Of a stretch of DNA of 64,000 bases, positions 8,931 to 17,058 are shown in pieces (position 1 is the first letter of the stretch; each line of letters starts with the position of its first letter). The notes beneath the pieces are model-generated. The model made no database searches. It was not told the DNA's origin and was given only the letters and a program-made list of their open reading frames with translations. The position numbers and the translations under genes are program-made. Source of the DNA: Flagellimonas lutaonensis (lineage in GTDB: Bacteria; Bacteroidota; Bacteroidia; Flavobacteriales; Flavobacteriaceae); assembly GCF_000963865.1 (NCBI RefSeq), contig NZ_CP011071.1:434001-498000 (forward strand). The letters run 5' to 3'.

Positions 8931-9725
8931 TTGAGCGCCCCAAAGCAAAAATTATCAGCCCTAGTGATCACCTATAACGAGATAGGATATATAGAAAGAT
9001 GCATTGATTCTGTTTCATTTGCAGACGAGATTGTTGTAGTGGATTCTTACAGTACTGATGGCACATACGAGTACTTGTTAAGTCATCCCAGAGTAAGGGT
9101 AATCCAAAACCCCTTTGAAAATTTTACAGCTCAAAAATCATTTGCCCTAAAGCAGGCTAGCCATGACTGGATATTGTTCTTGGATGCTGATGAAGTAGTG
9201 ACCAAGTCACTTCAAAAAGAAATCATCAATACCATAAACGATTCAAAAGCCTGTGAGGCATATTGGTTTTACCGCACCTTTATGTTCAAGAACGAAAAAC
9301 TGCGATTCAGCGGCTGGCAGACTGACAAGAACCACCGCCTGTTCAGAAAGAGTAAGGTTCGGTTCACCGACAAAAAATTGGTGCACGAAACATTGGAGGT
9401 CGATGGCTCTTCATGCATTTTAAAGGAAAAGCTTACCCACTACTGCTACAAAAGTTACGAAGATTATAAATCAAAGATGTTGTGCTATGGCAGGCTGAAG
9501 GCAAAAGAGGCTTTTTATAAAGAAAAGCACTTCAATTATTTGGCCATGTTCTTCAAGCCAGCATGGAAATTCTTTCATCACTTTTTTCTTAGACTCGGTT
9601 TTCTTGATGGGAAAAAAGGAGTTATCGTGTGCTATCTTAACGCACTGGGAGTTCTTGAAAGATATAGGGAACTGAAAAAGCTCGAAAAGAAAAACGAATT
9701 GGCCTATTATTTGGTGATGCCATAG
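8931..9725 (+). CDS. GT2 glycosyltransferase (WaaE/KdtX-like)
   Basis: GT-A-fold family 2 glycosyltransferase, 264 residues. The N-terminal strand LSALVITYNEIGYIERCI and the metal-binding WILFLDADEVV (DAD) are clear. The layout resembles enzymes that add sugars to lipopolysaccharide core. The only start that keeps the first strand is TTG at 8931. Two possible minus-7 boxes, TAACTTTG (8831-8838) and TAGTTTTG (8885-8892), lie upstream but lack a well-spaced TTG. Its 3' end overlaps the convergent GT gene by 19 bases. Base composition turns AT-richer here than in the preceding genes, in line with a surface-polysaccharide patch. Donor and acceptor are unknown. Confidence 0.85.
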   Translation: MSAPKQKLSALVITYNEIGYIERCIDSVSFADEIVVVDSYSTDGTYEYLLSHPRVRVIQNPFENFTAQKSFALKQASHDWILFLDADEVVTKSLQKEIINTINDSKACEAYWFYRTFMFKNEKLRFSGWQTDKNHRLFRKSKVRFTDKKLVHETLEVDGSSCILKEKLTHYCYKSYEDYKSKMLCYGRLKAKEAFYKEKHFNYLAMFFKPAWKFFHHFFLRLGFLDGKKGVIVCYLNALGVLERYRELKKLEKKNELAYYLVMP

Positions 9726-10525
9726 TGTGTCCAAACGTGCTTTTGCTTTCTCGTTTCTTTTCTAATGGCTTGGTTTTTAGCAATTGAATCCGGGGTTTTG
9801 TAACCTCTCTTGTGGTCTAAGTGCACACAAACGGCACTATAACGAAGTTGTTTTGATTTTATTCCAAAATTCGTAAGGCGCTCCCCCAGTTCACGGTCTT
9901 GTCCACCATATTGCATACGTTCATCAAAACCGTTCACATTCAGTATATCCTTTTTCCATCCTGAAGAATTGTGCCCATTCCAACTGGCATTTGTTGGCGT
10001 AAAAGTGTTCAAGACCTTTGAAACAATGCCCCTTGCCCTCAGCTTGTTATTTTTAAATGTTTTGGGTATTCCTTTCTCCTTCAACCAGTTGATATTAAAA
10101 CAGTGTTGCTTTTCAATATCCTCTTTAGTAATCATTTTGGAAATATTCATCGGCAACATGTAGTACCCTCCTGAAATAAAATAACCTTCTTCTTTATTGA
10201 TATAATGTACTTCCACAAAATCCTCACGGGGTATGCAGTCGCCATCGGTCATGATAATGTAGTCTGCCCTACAGGCAACAATGGCTTTATTAAGGATTCG
10301 TGACTTTTGAAACCCATCATCTTCTTGCCAGATATGACAAATCTTGTAAAACACCTCATCGGCCATGTTATTGATAAGTTCTTTTGTCTTGGGCCCTGAC
10401 CCATCATCGGCAATTACCACCTCAAAGTCTTTGAACGTTTGGCAATTGAAGCCCCAGAGCACCTTTTGCAACCACTCTTCTGAGTTGTAAGTACTAACAA
10501 TTACTGAAATCTTGGGTTTCTCCAT
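9707..10525 (-). CDS. GT2 glycosyltransferase with galactosyltransferase-type C-terminus
   Basis: Family 2 glycosyltransferase, 272 residues. I start it at the ATG at 10525 (MEKPKISVIVSTYNSEEW), because the longer frame reaches into the next gene and adds sequence with no family features. The N-terminal Rossmann-like strand, the EVVIADDGSG motif and the metal-binding TDGDCIP motif are visible. The C-terminal segment GFDERMQYGGQDRELGERL is the Glyco_transf_7C pattern that contacts the acceptor. It is the only minus-strand gene in the polysaccharide patch. The ATP-grasp gene starts 71 bases away in divergent orientation, so the two may share a regulatory region. Confidence 0.87.
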   Translation of the reverse strand: MEKPKISVIVSTYNSEEWLQKVLWGFNCQTFKDFEVVIADDGSGPKTKELINNMADEVFYKICHIWQEDDGFQKSRILNKAIVACRADYIIMTDGDCIPREDFVEVHYINKEEGYFISGGYYMLPMNISKMITKEDIEKQHCFNINWLKEKGIPKTFKNNKLRARGIVSKVLNTFTPTNASWNGHNSSGWKKDILNVNGFDERMQYGGQDRELGERLTNFGIKSKQLRYSAVCVHLDHKRGYKTPDSIAKNQAIRKETRKQKHVWTHYGITK

Positions 10526-10596
10526 AACGTGGCTTCTTCCACCCCAAAAATATAAAAGTCTAAAGTATATCTTTGCTTTTCGGTAAAATTGACCAA

Positions 10597-11496
10597 ATGC
10601 TTCGAAAAATCGGATTGGGCTTGTTGAAGAAAATGAAATTTCTACCACCTGAGACCTATGTCAAAATCTATTACGAGTATTACACCGGAAAAAAACTTGA
10701 CCTTGATAATCCTGTGGAATTCAATCAAAAGATACAGTGGCTCAAAGTTTATTACAAGCCTCCTATCCTTACCCAACTGGTCGATAAATATTCGGTGCGG
10801 GAATATGTGGCAGAAAAAATAGGGAAAAAATACCTGAACCAGCTGCTTCTTGTTGCCGAAAAACCCAGTGAAATAAATTTTGACAAGTTGCCGAATCGGT
10901 TTGTGGTGAAAGGGGTTCACGGGTACAACTTTAACCTAATTGTCAAAAACAAAGAGCAACTTAACAAAACAAAGGCTCGGCTGAAATTTAGAAAGTGGCT
11001 AGCTAAAAACCAGTATTATAGAGGAGGATTGGAATGGGCTTATAAAAACGTGCCTCGAAGATTAATCGTTGAAAAATATCTTGAAGAACCTGGAAAAAAG
11101 ACTTTGTATGATTATAAGTTTTATTGTTTCAAGGGGATGCCTAAGTTCATTCAAGTAGATATTGACCGTGGATATGACCCAAAAATCGCTTTCTATGACT
11201 TGAAATGGAACAAATTACCCATTTCAAAGGGTAAAAAGGGCATGTATGAGGGTACTGTCAAGAAGCCTGAAAAGCTTTATGAAATGATTGGTCTGGCAAC
11301 TGTTCTGGCAGACAATTTCCCTTTCGTTAGGATTGATTTATATTTTGTACAACAAGACATTTACTTCGGAGAAATGACCTTTTACCCAGGTGATGGGCGT
11401 CAAGAATTTAAACCTGATTTATACAATAAGGTTTTTGGTGATTATCTTGATTTGCCACCCATTCCATCTGGTCAAAAATTTGTTACTTCCATTTAA
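10597..11496 (+). CDS. TupA-like ATP-grasp protein (surface polysaccharide synthesis)
   Basis: ATP-grasp-fold protein of the TupA-like family found in capsule and teichuronopeptide or O-antigen clusters, where members are thought to join an amino acid or similar group to a sugar. FNQKIQWLKVYY, VVKGVHGYNFN, YDYKFYCFKGMPKFIQVD and FVRIDLYFVQQDIYFGEMTF carry the family pattern, with the acidic metal ligands near the end. The ATG at 10597 (MLRKIGLGLLKKMKF) is preferred over a TTG at 10573. The gene is AT-rich; for example bases 10981-11040 have 23 G or C of 60. The substrate is unknown. It probably works with the two adjacent glycosyltransferases. Confidence 0.82.
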   Translation: MLRKIGLGLLKKMKFLPPETYVKIYYEYYTGKKLDLDNPVEFNQKIQWLKVYYKPPILTQLVDKYSVREYVAEKIGKKYLNQLLLVAEKPSEINFDKLPNRFVVKGVHGYNFNLIVKNKEQLNKTKARLKFRKWLAKNQYYRGGLEWAYKNVPRRLIVEKYLEEPGKKTLYDYKFYCFKGMPKFIQVDIDRGYDPKIAFYDLKWNKLPISKGKKGMYEGTVKKPEKLYEMIGLATVLADNFPFVRIDLYFVQQDIYFGEMTFYPGDGRQEFKPDLYNKVFGDYLDLPPIPSGQKFVTSI

Positions 11497-11619
11497 GCAT
11501 AATTATGAACAACTGAAATAATAATTTTGGCACAGTTGTCAAATACGATACCCCGTCCATTTTAATAGCAATGTAGTATGCCGTAAATTTGCAGTCACAA
11601 AAAAGGATGGCCATCACAG

Positions 11620-13056
11620 ATGGTTACTTTCATGAACCATAAACAGGCACTTAACAACACTATTTTCAAAGTCATCGGCAATCTTGCCGATGACGCATCT
11701 TTGGAATGTTATGTCATAGGTGGCTTTGTCAGGGATTATTTTCTTGGCAGAAAAAGCCCAAAAGACATTGATATCGTAGTCGTCGGAAGCGGTATCGAGC
11801 TTGCCAGAAAAGTCGCCAGAGAACTTAAGGGGAAGCCCAAAATCTCCATTTTCAAGAATTTTGGCACCGCTATGATCAAGCACAACGAGCTGGAGTTAGA
11901 GTTTGTTGGGGCACGTAAAGAAAGCTATCACCATGACAGTCGAAAACCGATGGTGGAAGACGGTACCCTTGAAGATGACCAAAAACGAAGGGATTTTACC
12001 ATCAACGCCTTGGCCCTCTCGCTCAATGCGGCAACCTTTGGCGACTTGTTGGATCCCTTTGACGGTCTGGGAGACCTGGAGCGCAAACTGATACGCACCC
12101 CGCTCGACCCGGGCATCACCTATTCCGATGATCCCCTGCGCATGATGAGGGCCATTCGGTTTGCCACACAGCTCAAATTTAACATTGAACTGAAATCGCT
12201 ACAGGCCATCAGCCAGAACAAAGACCGGTTGAAAATTGTCTCAAAAGAGCGTATTGTTGATGAACTGCACAAAATTTTGATGGCCGACATCCCCTCGATC
12301 GGCCTGGCCCTGTTGAACCAAACAGGGCTACTGCCAATGATTTTACCAGAGTTGACCGCCCTACAGGGTATCGAAGAAGTCGAAGGGCAGCGACACAAAG
12401 ACAATTTTTGGCACACCCTCGAGGTGATAGACAATATTGCCAAGACCACCGAGAACCTTTGGTTGCGATGGGCGGCGTTATTGCACGATATCGGCAAGGC
12501 CCCTACCAAACGTTTTGACAAAAAAATCGGGTGGACCTTCCATGCACATGAATTTGTGGGTTCCAAAATGGTGTACAAGCTTTTCAAACGCCTGAAAATG
12601 CCCCTGAACGATAAAATGAAATTTGTTCAGAAAATGGTATTGCTGAGTTCCCGCCCCCAAGTACTTGCCGAAGATTTTGCAACAGATTCTGCCGTGCGTC
12701 GCTTGATTTTTGACGCAGGTGACCATATCGATGAACTAATGACCCTGTGCGAGGCAGACATCACCACGAAAAATCCCAAAAAACAAAAAAAATATCTAGC
12801 AAATTTTAAAAAGGTCCGCCAAAAAATTGTCGAGGTGGAAGAACGTGATAGGATACGCAACTTTCAACCGCCCATATCCGGAGAAGAAATCATGGAAACC
12901 TTTGACCTCAAACCCTCCAAAGAAATCGGTATCATCAAAGAGGCCATTAAAGAGGCCATATTAGAAGGTGAAATTCCCAACGAGTACAAAGCAGCCTACC
13001 AATATATGCTCAAAAAAGGAACGGAAATCGGACTAAAACACAAGAACAATGAATAA
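11620..13056 (+). CDS. cca: CCA-adding / poly(A) polymerase-family nucleotidyltransferase with HD domain
   Basis: Class II tRNA nucleotidyltransferase that adds or repairs the 3' CCA of tRNA. The head domain has YVIGGFVRDYFLG and the catalytic DIDIVVVG motif. The template region includes RRDFTINALALS and DDPLRMMRAIRFA. A C-terminal HD domain (WHTLEVIDNI ... ALLHDIGK) adds phosphohydrolase character. Its length of 478 residues is usual for the Bacteroidota form. The start may be 11620 (MVTFMNHKQ) or 11632 (MNHKQ). A TAAATTTG box ends 28 bases before 11620. The stop overlaps the start of ctaA by 8 bases. Confidence 0.94.
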   Translation: MVTFMNHKQALNNTIFKVIGNLADDASLECYVIGGFVRDYFLGRKSPKDIDIVVVGSGIELARKVARELKGKPKISIFKNFGTAMIKHNELELEFVGARKESYHHDSRKPMVEDGTLEDDQKRRDFTINALALSLNAATFGDLLDPFDGLGDLERKLIRTPLDPGITYSDDPLRMMRAIRFATQLKFNIELKSLQAISQNKDRLKIVSKERIVDELHKILMADIPSIGLALLNQTGLLPMILPELTALQGIEEVEGQRHKDNFWHTLEVIDNIAKTTENLWLRWAALLHDIGKAPTKRFDKKIGWTFHAHEFVGSKMVYKLFKRLKMPLNDKMKFVQKMVLLSSRPQVLAEDFATDSAVRRLIFDAGDHIDELMTLCEADITTKNPKKQKKYLANFKKVRQKIVEVEERDRIRNFQPPISGEEIMETFDLKPSKEIGIIKEAIKEAILEGEIPNEYKAAYQYMLKKGTEIGLKHKNNE

Positions 13057-14077
13057 AAGCCAAAAAAAAGACAACAAGGCTGTAATTACATGGTTATTGA
13101 TAGGTTGCCTACTGATTTTTATAATGGTGGTCGTCGGGGGTATCACCCGCCTTACCCATTCTGGGCTTTCGATTACCAACTACCGTCTAATAAGTGGTAC
13201 CATGCCCCCTATGAACGAAGCCGAATGGCAAGCGGCATTTGAACTTTACAAGCAGTATCCCGAATACCAAAAGCTCAACCAACACTTTACACTGGAGGAT
13301 TTTAAGGACATTTATTTTTGGGAATGGCTGCACCGCGTCATTGGCAGGTTGATAGGTTTGGTGTTCATCATTCCCTTTATCTATTTTTTGGTTCGAAAAA
13401 AATTATCGAAACCTACTATAAAAAAGGCGCTGGTTTTATTGGCTTTGGGTGCTTTTCAAGGTTTTTTGGGCTGGTACATGGTCAAAAGTGGGCTCATTGA
13501 CCGCCCAGATGTAAGCCATTATCGACTGGCAGCGCATCTTACCACCGCTTTCCTCACTTTTGCCTACACCTTATGGGTGGCACTGGATCTGATGTTTCCG
13601 CAGCGAAAAGAAATCGACAAGGGCCTTCGAAACCTTATCAGGGCAGGGTTGGCCGTGCTGATTGTGCAAATTATCTGGGGGGCATTTGTCGCTGGGCTGG
13701 ATGCTGGGTTCATCCACAACCATTGGCCTATGATGAGCGAAGGAAAATTGATGCATGAAACAGTCTATATCGAACAAACCCCGCTGTTAAAAAATTTTGT
13801 CGAAGGGCGCAGCGGCGTGCAATTCATCCACCGTTATCTGGCCTATGTTGTTGTTGGTATCATAGCCTTTATCGGTTATAGGGCCTATAAAAAACCACTG
13901 GGCCCCTATCAAAAAAGTGGGGTCAATGCTTTGGTGGTTTTGGTTCTGGTACAGTTTGTACTCGGTGTGCTCACATTGATCTATTCCGTACCCGTGTGGT
14001 TGGGTGTGGTACATCAGGTCTTTGCCTTTTTTCTATTGGCCGCCATGACCTTTACCCTACACCGTTTTACCAAATAA
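13049..14077 (+). CDS. ctaA: Heme A synthase (COX15/CtaA family)
   Basis: Inner-membrane enzyme that oxidises the C8 methyl of heme O to make heme A for cytochrome oxidase. It has about eight hydrophobic segments. Heme-ligand histidines are seen in EWLHRVIGRLIG, SHYRLAAHLTTAF, QFIHRYLAYVV and VVHQVFAFFLLAA. The substrate-pocket region GGITRLTHSGLSIT near the N-terminus is also conserved. Its length of 342 residues is typical of the COX15-like branch. It overlaps the cca gene by 8 bases, so translation is probably coupled even though the functions are unrelated. The presence of heme A implies an aa3-type terminal oxidase elsewhere in the genome. Confidence 0.95.
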   Translation: MNKSQKKDNKAVITWLLIGCLLIFIMVVVGGITRLTHSGLSITNYRLISGTMPPMNEAEWQAAFELYKQYPEYQKLNQHFTLEDFKDIYFWEWLHRVIGRLIGLVFIIPFIYFLVRKKLSKPTIKKALVLLALGAFQGFLGWYMVKSGLIDRPDVSHYRLAAHLTTAFLTFAYTLWVALDLMFPQRKEIDKGLRNLIRAGLAVLIVQIIWGAFVAGLDAGFIHNHWPMMSEGKLMHETVYIEQTPLLKNFVEGRSGVQFIHRYLAYVVVGIIAFIGYRAYKKPLGPYQKSGVNALVVLVLVQFVLGVLTLIYSVPVWLGVVHQVFAFFLLAAMTFTLHRFTK

Positions 14078-14082
14078 ACTAC

Positions 14083-14112
14083 TTGCCAAAGGCAATCAGA
14101 ATTGTACCTTTG
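14083..14112 (+). promoter_or_regulatory. Flavobacterial-type promoter for the pRiA4b-ORF3-like gene
   Basis: TTG at 14083-14085, a 19-base spacer and TACCTTTG at 14105-14112 match the Bacteroidota sigma-A consensus TTG-N17..23-TAnnTTTG. The ATG at 14134 lies 22 bases downstream of the box, giving a short leader. A TTG start at 14125 would leave almost none. Confidence 0.6.
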
Positions 14113-14133
14113 CGCTGATCAAAATTGCTTTTA

Positions 14134-14628
14134 ATGATCTACAAAATCAGAATCATATTGGATGCCAACGAAGATGTCTTTAGGGATATCGAAATCGAGC
14201 AGACCAGCAGTTTGGAAGATTTTCACAACGCCATAACCCAGGCCTTTGGGTTTATGGGCAACGAAATGGCCTCGTTTTACACCTGTGACGACGAATGGAA
14301 CCAAGATGAGGAAATTGCCCTGTTTGACATGGGCGAGTCGGGCGGTGAAACCCGCCTGATGGGCGAGACCCTATTGGAAGAGGTCTTGACCGAAGAATCA
14401 CCCAAGTTGATATATGTGTATGATTATCTCAGCATGTGGACCTTTTTTGTTGAATTGGCAGACATTGTTGAAAAAGAAGACGGCCAGGCCTACCCCAATT
14501 TGCTGTTCAGCTTTGGCGAACTGCCCGATTCGCCCCCCGAAAAAGAATTCAGGTCAGATGCATCCCCAGAAATCGATGACACCCTTGACAACTACGAGGA
14601 CTTTGATTTTGATGAAAACTGGAACTAA
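14134..14628 (+). CDS. pRiA4b ORF-3-like (IS1096 TnpR-passenger family) protein
   Basis: 164-residue acidic cytoplasmic protein whose start, MIYKIRIILDANEDVFRDIE followed by FHNAITQAFGF, fits the pRiA4b ORF-3-like domain. This family is often labelled IS1096 element passenger TnpR. The middle has the typical CDDEWN and LIYVYDYLSMWTFFVEL segments. The last 40 residues are very acidic (DNYEDFDFDENWN) and probably disordered. Despite the database name I see no transposase, inverted repeats or recombinase motifs here. In this phylum it looks like a chromosomal housekeeping gene of unknown function. The ATG at 14134 is preferred to TTG at 14125 because of promoter spacing. Confidence 0.8.
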   Translation: MIYKIRIILDANEDVFRDIEIEQTSSLEDFHNAITQAFGFMGNEMASFYTCDDEWNQDEEIALFDMGESGGETRLMGETLLEEVLTEESPKLIYVYDYLSMWTFFVELADIVEKEDGQAYPNLLFSFGELPDSPPEKEFRSDASPEIDDTLDNYEDFDFDENWN

Positions 14629-14692
14629 ATGCAGTGAACAGTTGGCCACGGACAGTTTTGACAGAAATAACCCTTAAACCTTAACCGAAAAT

Positions 14693-15751
14693 ATGTTCAA
14701 CCTCTATTCAGCCCAAATCGAGAGCCTTTCTCTGCACAGGGTGGGCAACAAGACCAAGAACGAAGGAATTTTTCTTTCAGAGGAACCACATATCGTAAAT
14801 GACGAAATCGCCGGTTTGCTCAAAGAGTACTTCTTTAGGCCCTTTCGTGAAAAAGAAGAAAATTATTACCGCTTTTTTCACGAGGCAGACCTCGAGTTTC
14901 ATGAAATCTATTCGGCAGTAAGTGAATTGCTCATAGACCCATCAAAGGCACATACACTATCAAAGAAAGTGGCCCAACATCTGTTCGACCAGTCGAACCA
15001 CCCACACATTAAAAGTGGTGAGCTGTACGTGGTACACTTTTCCAATTTGTTATTGGACAATGAGAAAGTTGACGGGGTAGGCATCTTCAAAAGTGAATTA
15101 AAACACGACTTTCTCCAATTCGAAGAGAAAGGAACCAATCTTGAAATACGTATTGAACAGGGTATCAATATCAATAAACTGGACAAAGGGTGCCTAGTGT
15201 TCAACTCAAAAAAAGAAGAAGGTTACAAGGTACTTTCAGTCGATAGCAACCGTTACGATGCCAAATATTGGCTGGAAGATTTCTTGGGATTGATTCCCTT
15301 GGAAGATGAAAACTTCTATACCAAAAATTACCTGAAGTTTTGCCAGAATTTTGCCAAAGACGTGGTGTTGCCCGCCGAGGACAAACAACAGGAAGTCCTG
15401 TTCATGAACCGGGCGGTGAACCACTTTGCCAAAAATGACAATTTTGAGGAAACCCGTTTTTTGAACGAGGTGTTGGACAACCCCGAACTGATACCGGAAT
15501 TCAAGCATTACAAGGTTGAAAAAGGACCCAAATTCAGTATCGAGGATGTTTCAAGTTTTGACATTGCCAACAAAGCGGTCTCAGACACGCGTAAAAAAAT
15601 CAAGAATGTGATCAACCTCGACACCAACATCCAAATAAAAATGGATTTTATCAATCCTGAATCGGCTGAAAAATTTGTTGAAAAGGGTTGGGACGAAGAA
15701 CGGCAGATGTACTATTATCTGGTCTATTTCAACAAAGAGCAGAAGAGCTGA
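14693..15751 (+). CDS. Nucleoid-associated protein (NdpA/YejK family)
   Basis: 352-residue protein of the 37-kDa nucleoid-associated family, expected to bind DNA in the cytoplasm. Recognisable parts are HRVGNKTKNEGIFLS at the start, the central GELYVVHFSNLLLDNEKVDG and VGIFKSE, and AKYWLEDFLGL, all standard family landmarks. No enzymatic motif is visible. It lies 64 bases after the pRiA4b-like gene on the same strand, so both could be transcribed together. The next gene is convergent and ends 55 bases beyond its stop. Confidence 0.85.
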   Translation: MFNLYSAQIESLSLHRVGNKTKNEGIFLSEEPHIVNDEIAGLLKEYFFRPFREKEENYYRFFHEADLEFHEIYSAVSELLIDPSKAHTLSKKVAQHLFDQSNHPHIKSGELYVVHFSNLLLDNEKVDGVGIFKSELKHDFLQFEEKGTNLEIRIEQGININKLDKGCLVFNSKKEEGYKVLSVDSNRYDAKYWLEDFLGLIPLEDENFYTKNYLKFCQNFAKDVVLPAEDKQQEVLFMNRAVNHFAKNDNFEETRFLNEVLDNPELIPEFKHYKVEKGPKFSIEDVSSFDIANKAVSDTRKKIKNVINLDTNIQIKMDFINPESAEKFVEKGWDEERQMYYYLVYFNKEQKS

Positions 15752-15806
15752 TATGTCTTGTGTTCATCGTTTTTGGGTTCGGACCATAGACACCAAACAG
15801 TGAAGG

Positions 15807-16883
15807 TCAGAACTTTTTTTCGATGATCTGCCGCATGCTGACATCTTCGTAGTTACGTTTGACAAAATCAAGGGCAAGGTCTAAAATTTGGCCCATTCGT
15901 TCGCAACGCTTAAAATTCTTGTCATATGTGAGGCCGTAAATCTGTGTTTTAAGCGTATTTACGTGTTCTTCCACCGATATTTTATCAGTTTTTGCCGTGT
16001 TCACCAACCGTTTGATACGCTTGCCCGAGCTTAAAATACGCTTGGCCACGATGGAGCGTTCCTCGATCTTGTACTGGTCAACCGAATACTTTTGCAGTTT
16101 GGTCCGCACCAATTCGACCATTTGAAAGTTTTCCTTAAAAAATTGGGGGCGGTACACTTTAAGGTTGCCCTCGTAACATTGTTGGTCAAAATCAATGGCC
16201 CTGATACGGTACACCACATGGTCAAAATCATGTACCGGCACAATAACGTAATTGTAAGACCGCATATCGCCCAACAATCGGATCATACAACGTTCGTTGA
16301 ACTTTACGAACTCTTTTGCAAGCTGGGCCTTTTCAGACTCCGTACAGGTAGGCAAAAAGTCCCTTATGAACACATCACCGGGTATGCCCGCTATGTGCTC
16401 TTCGATCAAGGTGTCTTTGTAGACCAAAAAGTTCAGGTTATAGGGCGACAGCATGTGCTCAAGCTCTAGACCGTATACCCGTGAGGCATCGGTCTTTTTT
16501 ACATAGAAATACGTGTAATTGTCATTCAGGATATTTCGGATCTTGATGCGAAAAGGCTTTGAGTTGCCAAAGGTGCAGTAGTCCACTGCATCGACGTTCA
16601 GGTACTCTAATATTTTTTCGCTTCCGTCTGAGTGCAAGATTGAGTATACCCGTTTAAGGCTAAGATCGATTTCTTCGCGTTCAAAGTCGGAATAATACAC
16701 CCGCACCCACAGGGTATCCTCTCCATCATTGTCATAAACCACCACAGAACCTGAAAAACGTAGCAGATCGTCATAAAAAATAGGAATCTCTATTTTTCGG
16801 CTGTACCGGTCCAAATAATTATCCAGCTTTTTGCGGATGGGAAAGGCCGGTTTTTTCTTCGACATCAATTTCTCGTCAGACAT
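15807..16883 (-). CDS. Conserved protein of unknown function with kinase-fold-like motifs
   Basis: 358 residues; I do not recognise a named family. It has no signal peptide or membrane helix and is rich in Lys, Arg and Tyr. The segment RLLGDMRSYNYVIVP followed by RIRAIDFDQQCYEGN resembles the catalytic-loop Asn and the DFD metal motif of the protein-kinase/HipA-like fold, and EEHIAGIPGDVFIRDF could be the hinge region. No clear glycine-rich loop is seen, and the first third looks beta-rich. The kinase reading is therefore only an inference. It is divergent from the giant adhesin gene, sharing the 175-base region 16884-17058. The start is the Met at 16883 (MSDEKLMSKKK). Confidence 0.75.
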   Translation of the reverse strand: MSDEKLMSKKKPAFPIRKKLDNYLDRYSRKIEIPIFYDDLLRFSGSVVVYDNDGEDTLWVRVYYSDFEREEIDLSLKRVYSILHSDGSEKILEYLNVDAVDYCTFGNSKPFRIKIRNILNDNYTYFYVKKTDASRVYGLELEHMLSPYNLNFLVYKDTLIEEHIAGIPGDVFIRDFLPTCTESEKAQLAKEFVKFNERCMIRLLGDMRSYNYVIVPVHDFDHVVYRIRAIDFDQQCYEGNLKVYRPQFFKENFQMVELVRTKLQKYSVDQYKIEERSIVAKRILSSGKRIKRLVNTAKTDKISVEEHVNTLKTQIYGLTYDKNFKRCERMGQILDLALDFVKRNYEDVSMRQIIEKKF

Positions 16884-16999
16884 TTCTGTAGTGTTTGTTC
16901 GAACTCATTCGATTAAAATATAAAACCTTACGATGAAACGCCCAACAATATTCAATAAAAAGGCTTTACAACATCTCCAAAGGCTTTCACAACAATACT

Positions 17000-17030
17000 T
17001 TGCAGTACGTTCATGGTTGGTCTTACTTTG
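17000..17030 (+). promoter_or_regulatory. Candidate promoter of the giant adhesin gene
   Basis: TTG at 17000-17002, a 21-base spacer and TACTTTG at 17024-17030 resemble the flavobacterial promoter, with one base fewer between TA and TTTG than in the consensus. It ends 28 bases before the ATG at 17059. It lies inside the longer open frame from 16933, which supports the internal start. Confidence 0.4.
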
Positions 17031-17058
17031 CCCTTTCGTGAAGAATCAAGCCCATATA

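Noticed and set aside
14134-14628. Mobile element suggested by the IS1096/pRiA4b family name
   Set aside because: No transposase, terminal repeats or target duplication around it; the gene looks like a stable chromosomal member of that family.
16933-17058. Upstream start for the giant adhesin, adding 42 residues
   Set aside because: The added residues are not a signal peptide, a promoter-like sequence lies inside them, and MNKWYFALFAILLLGF at 17059 is a classic signal start.
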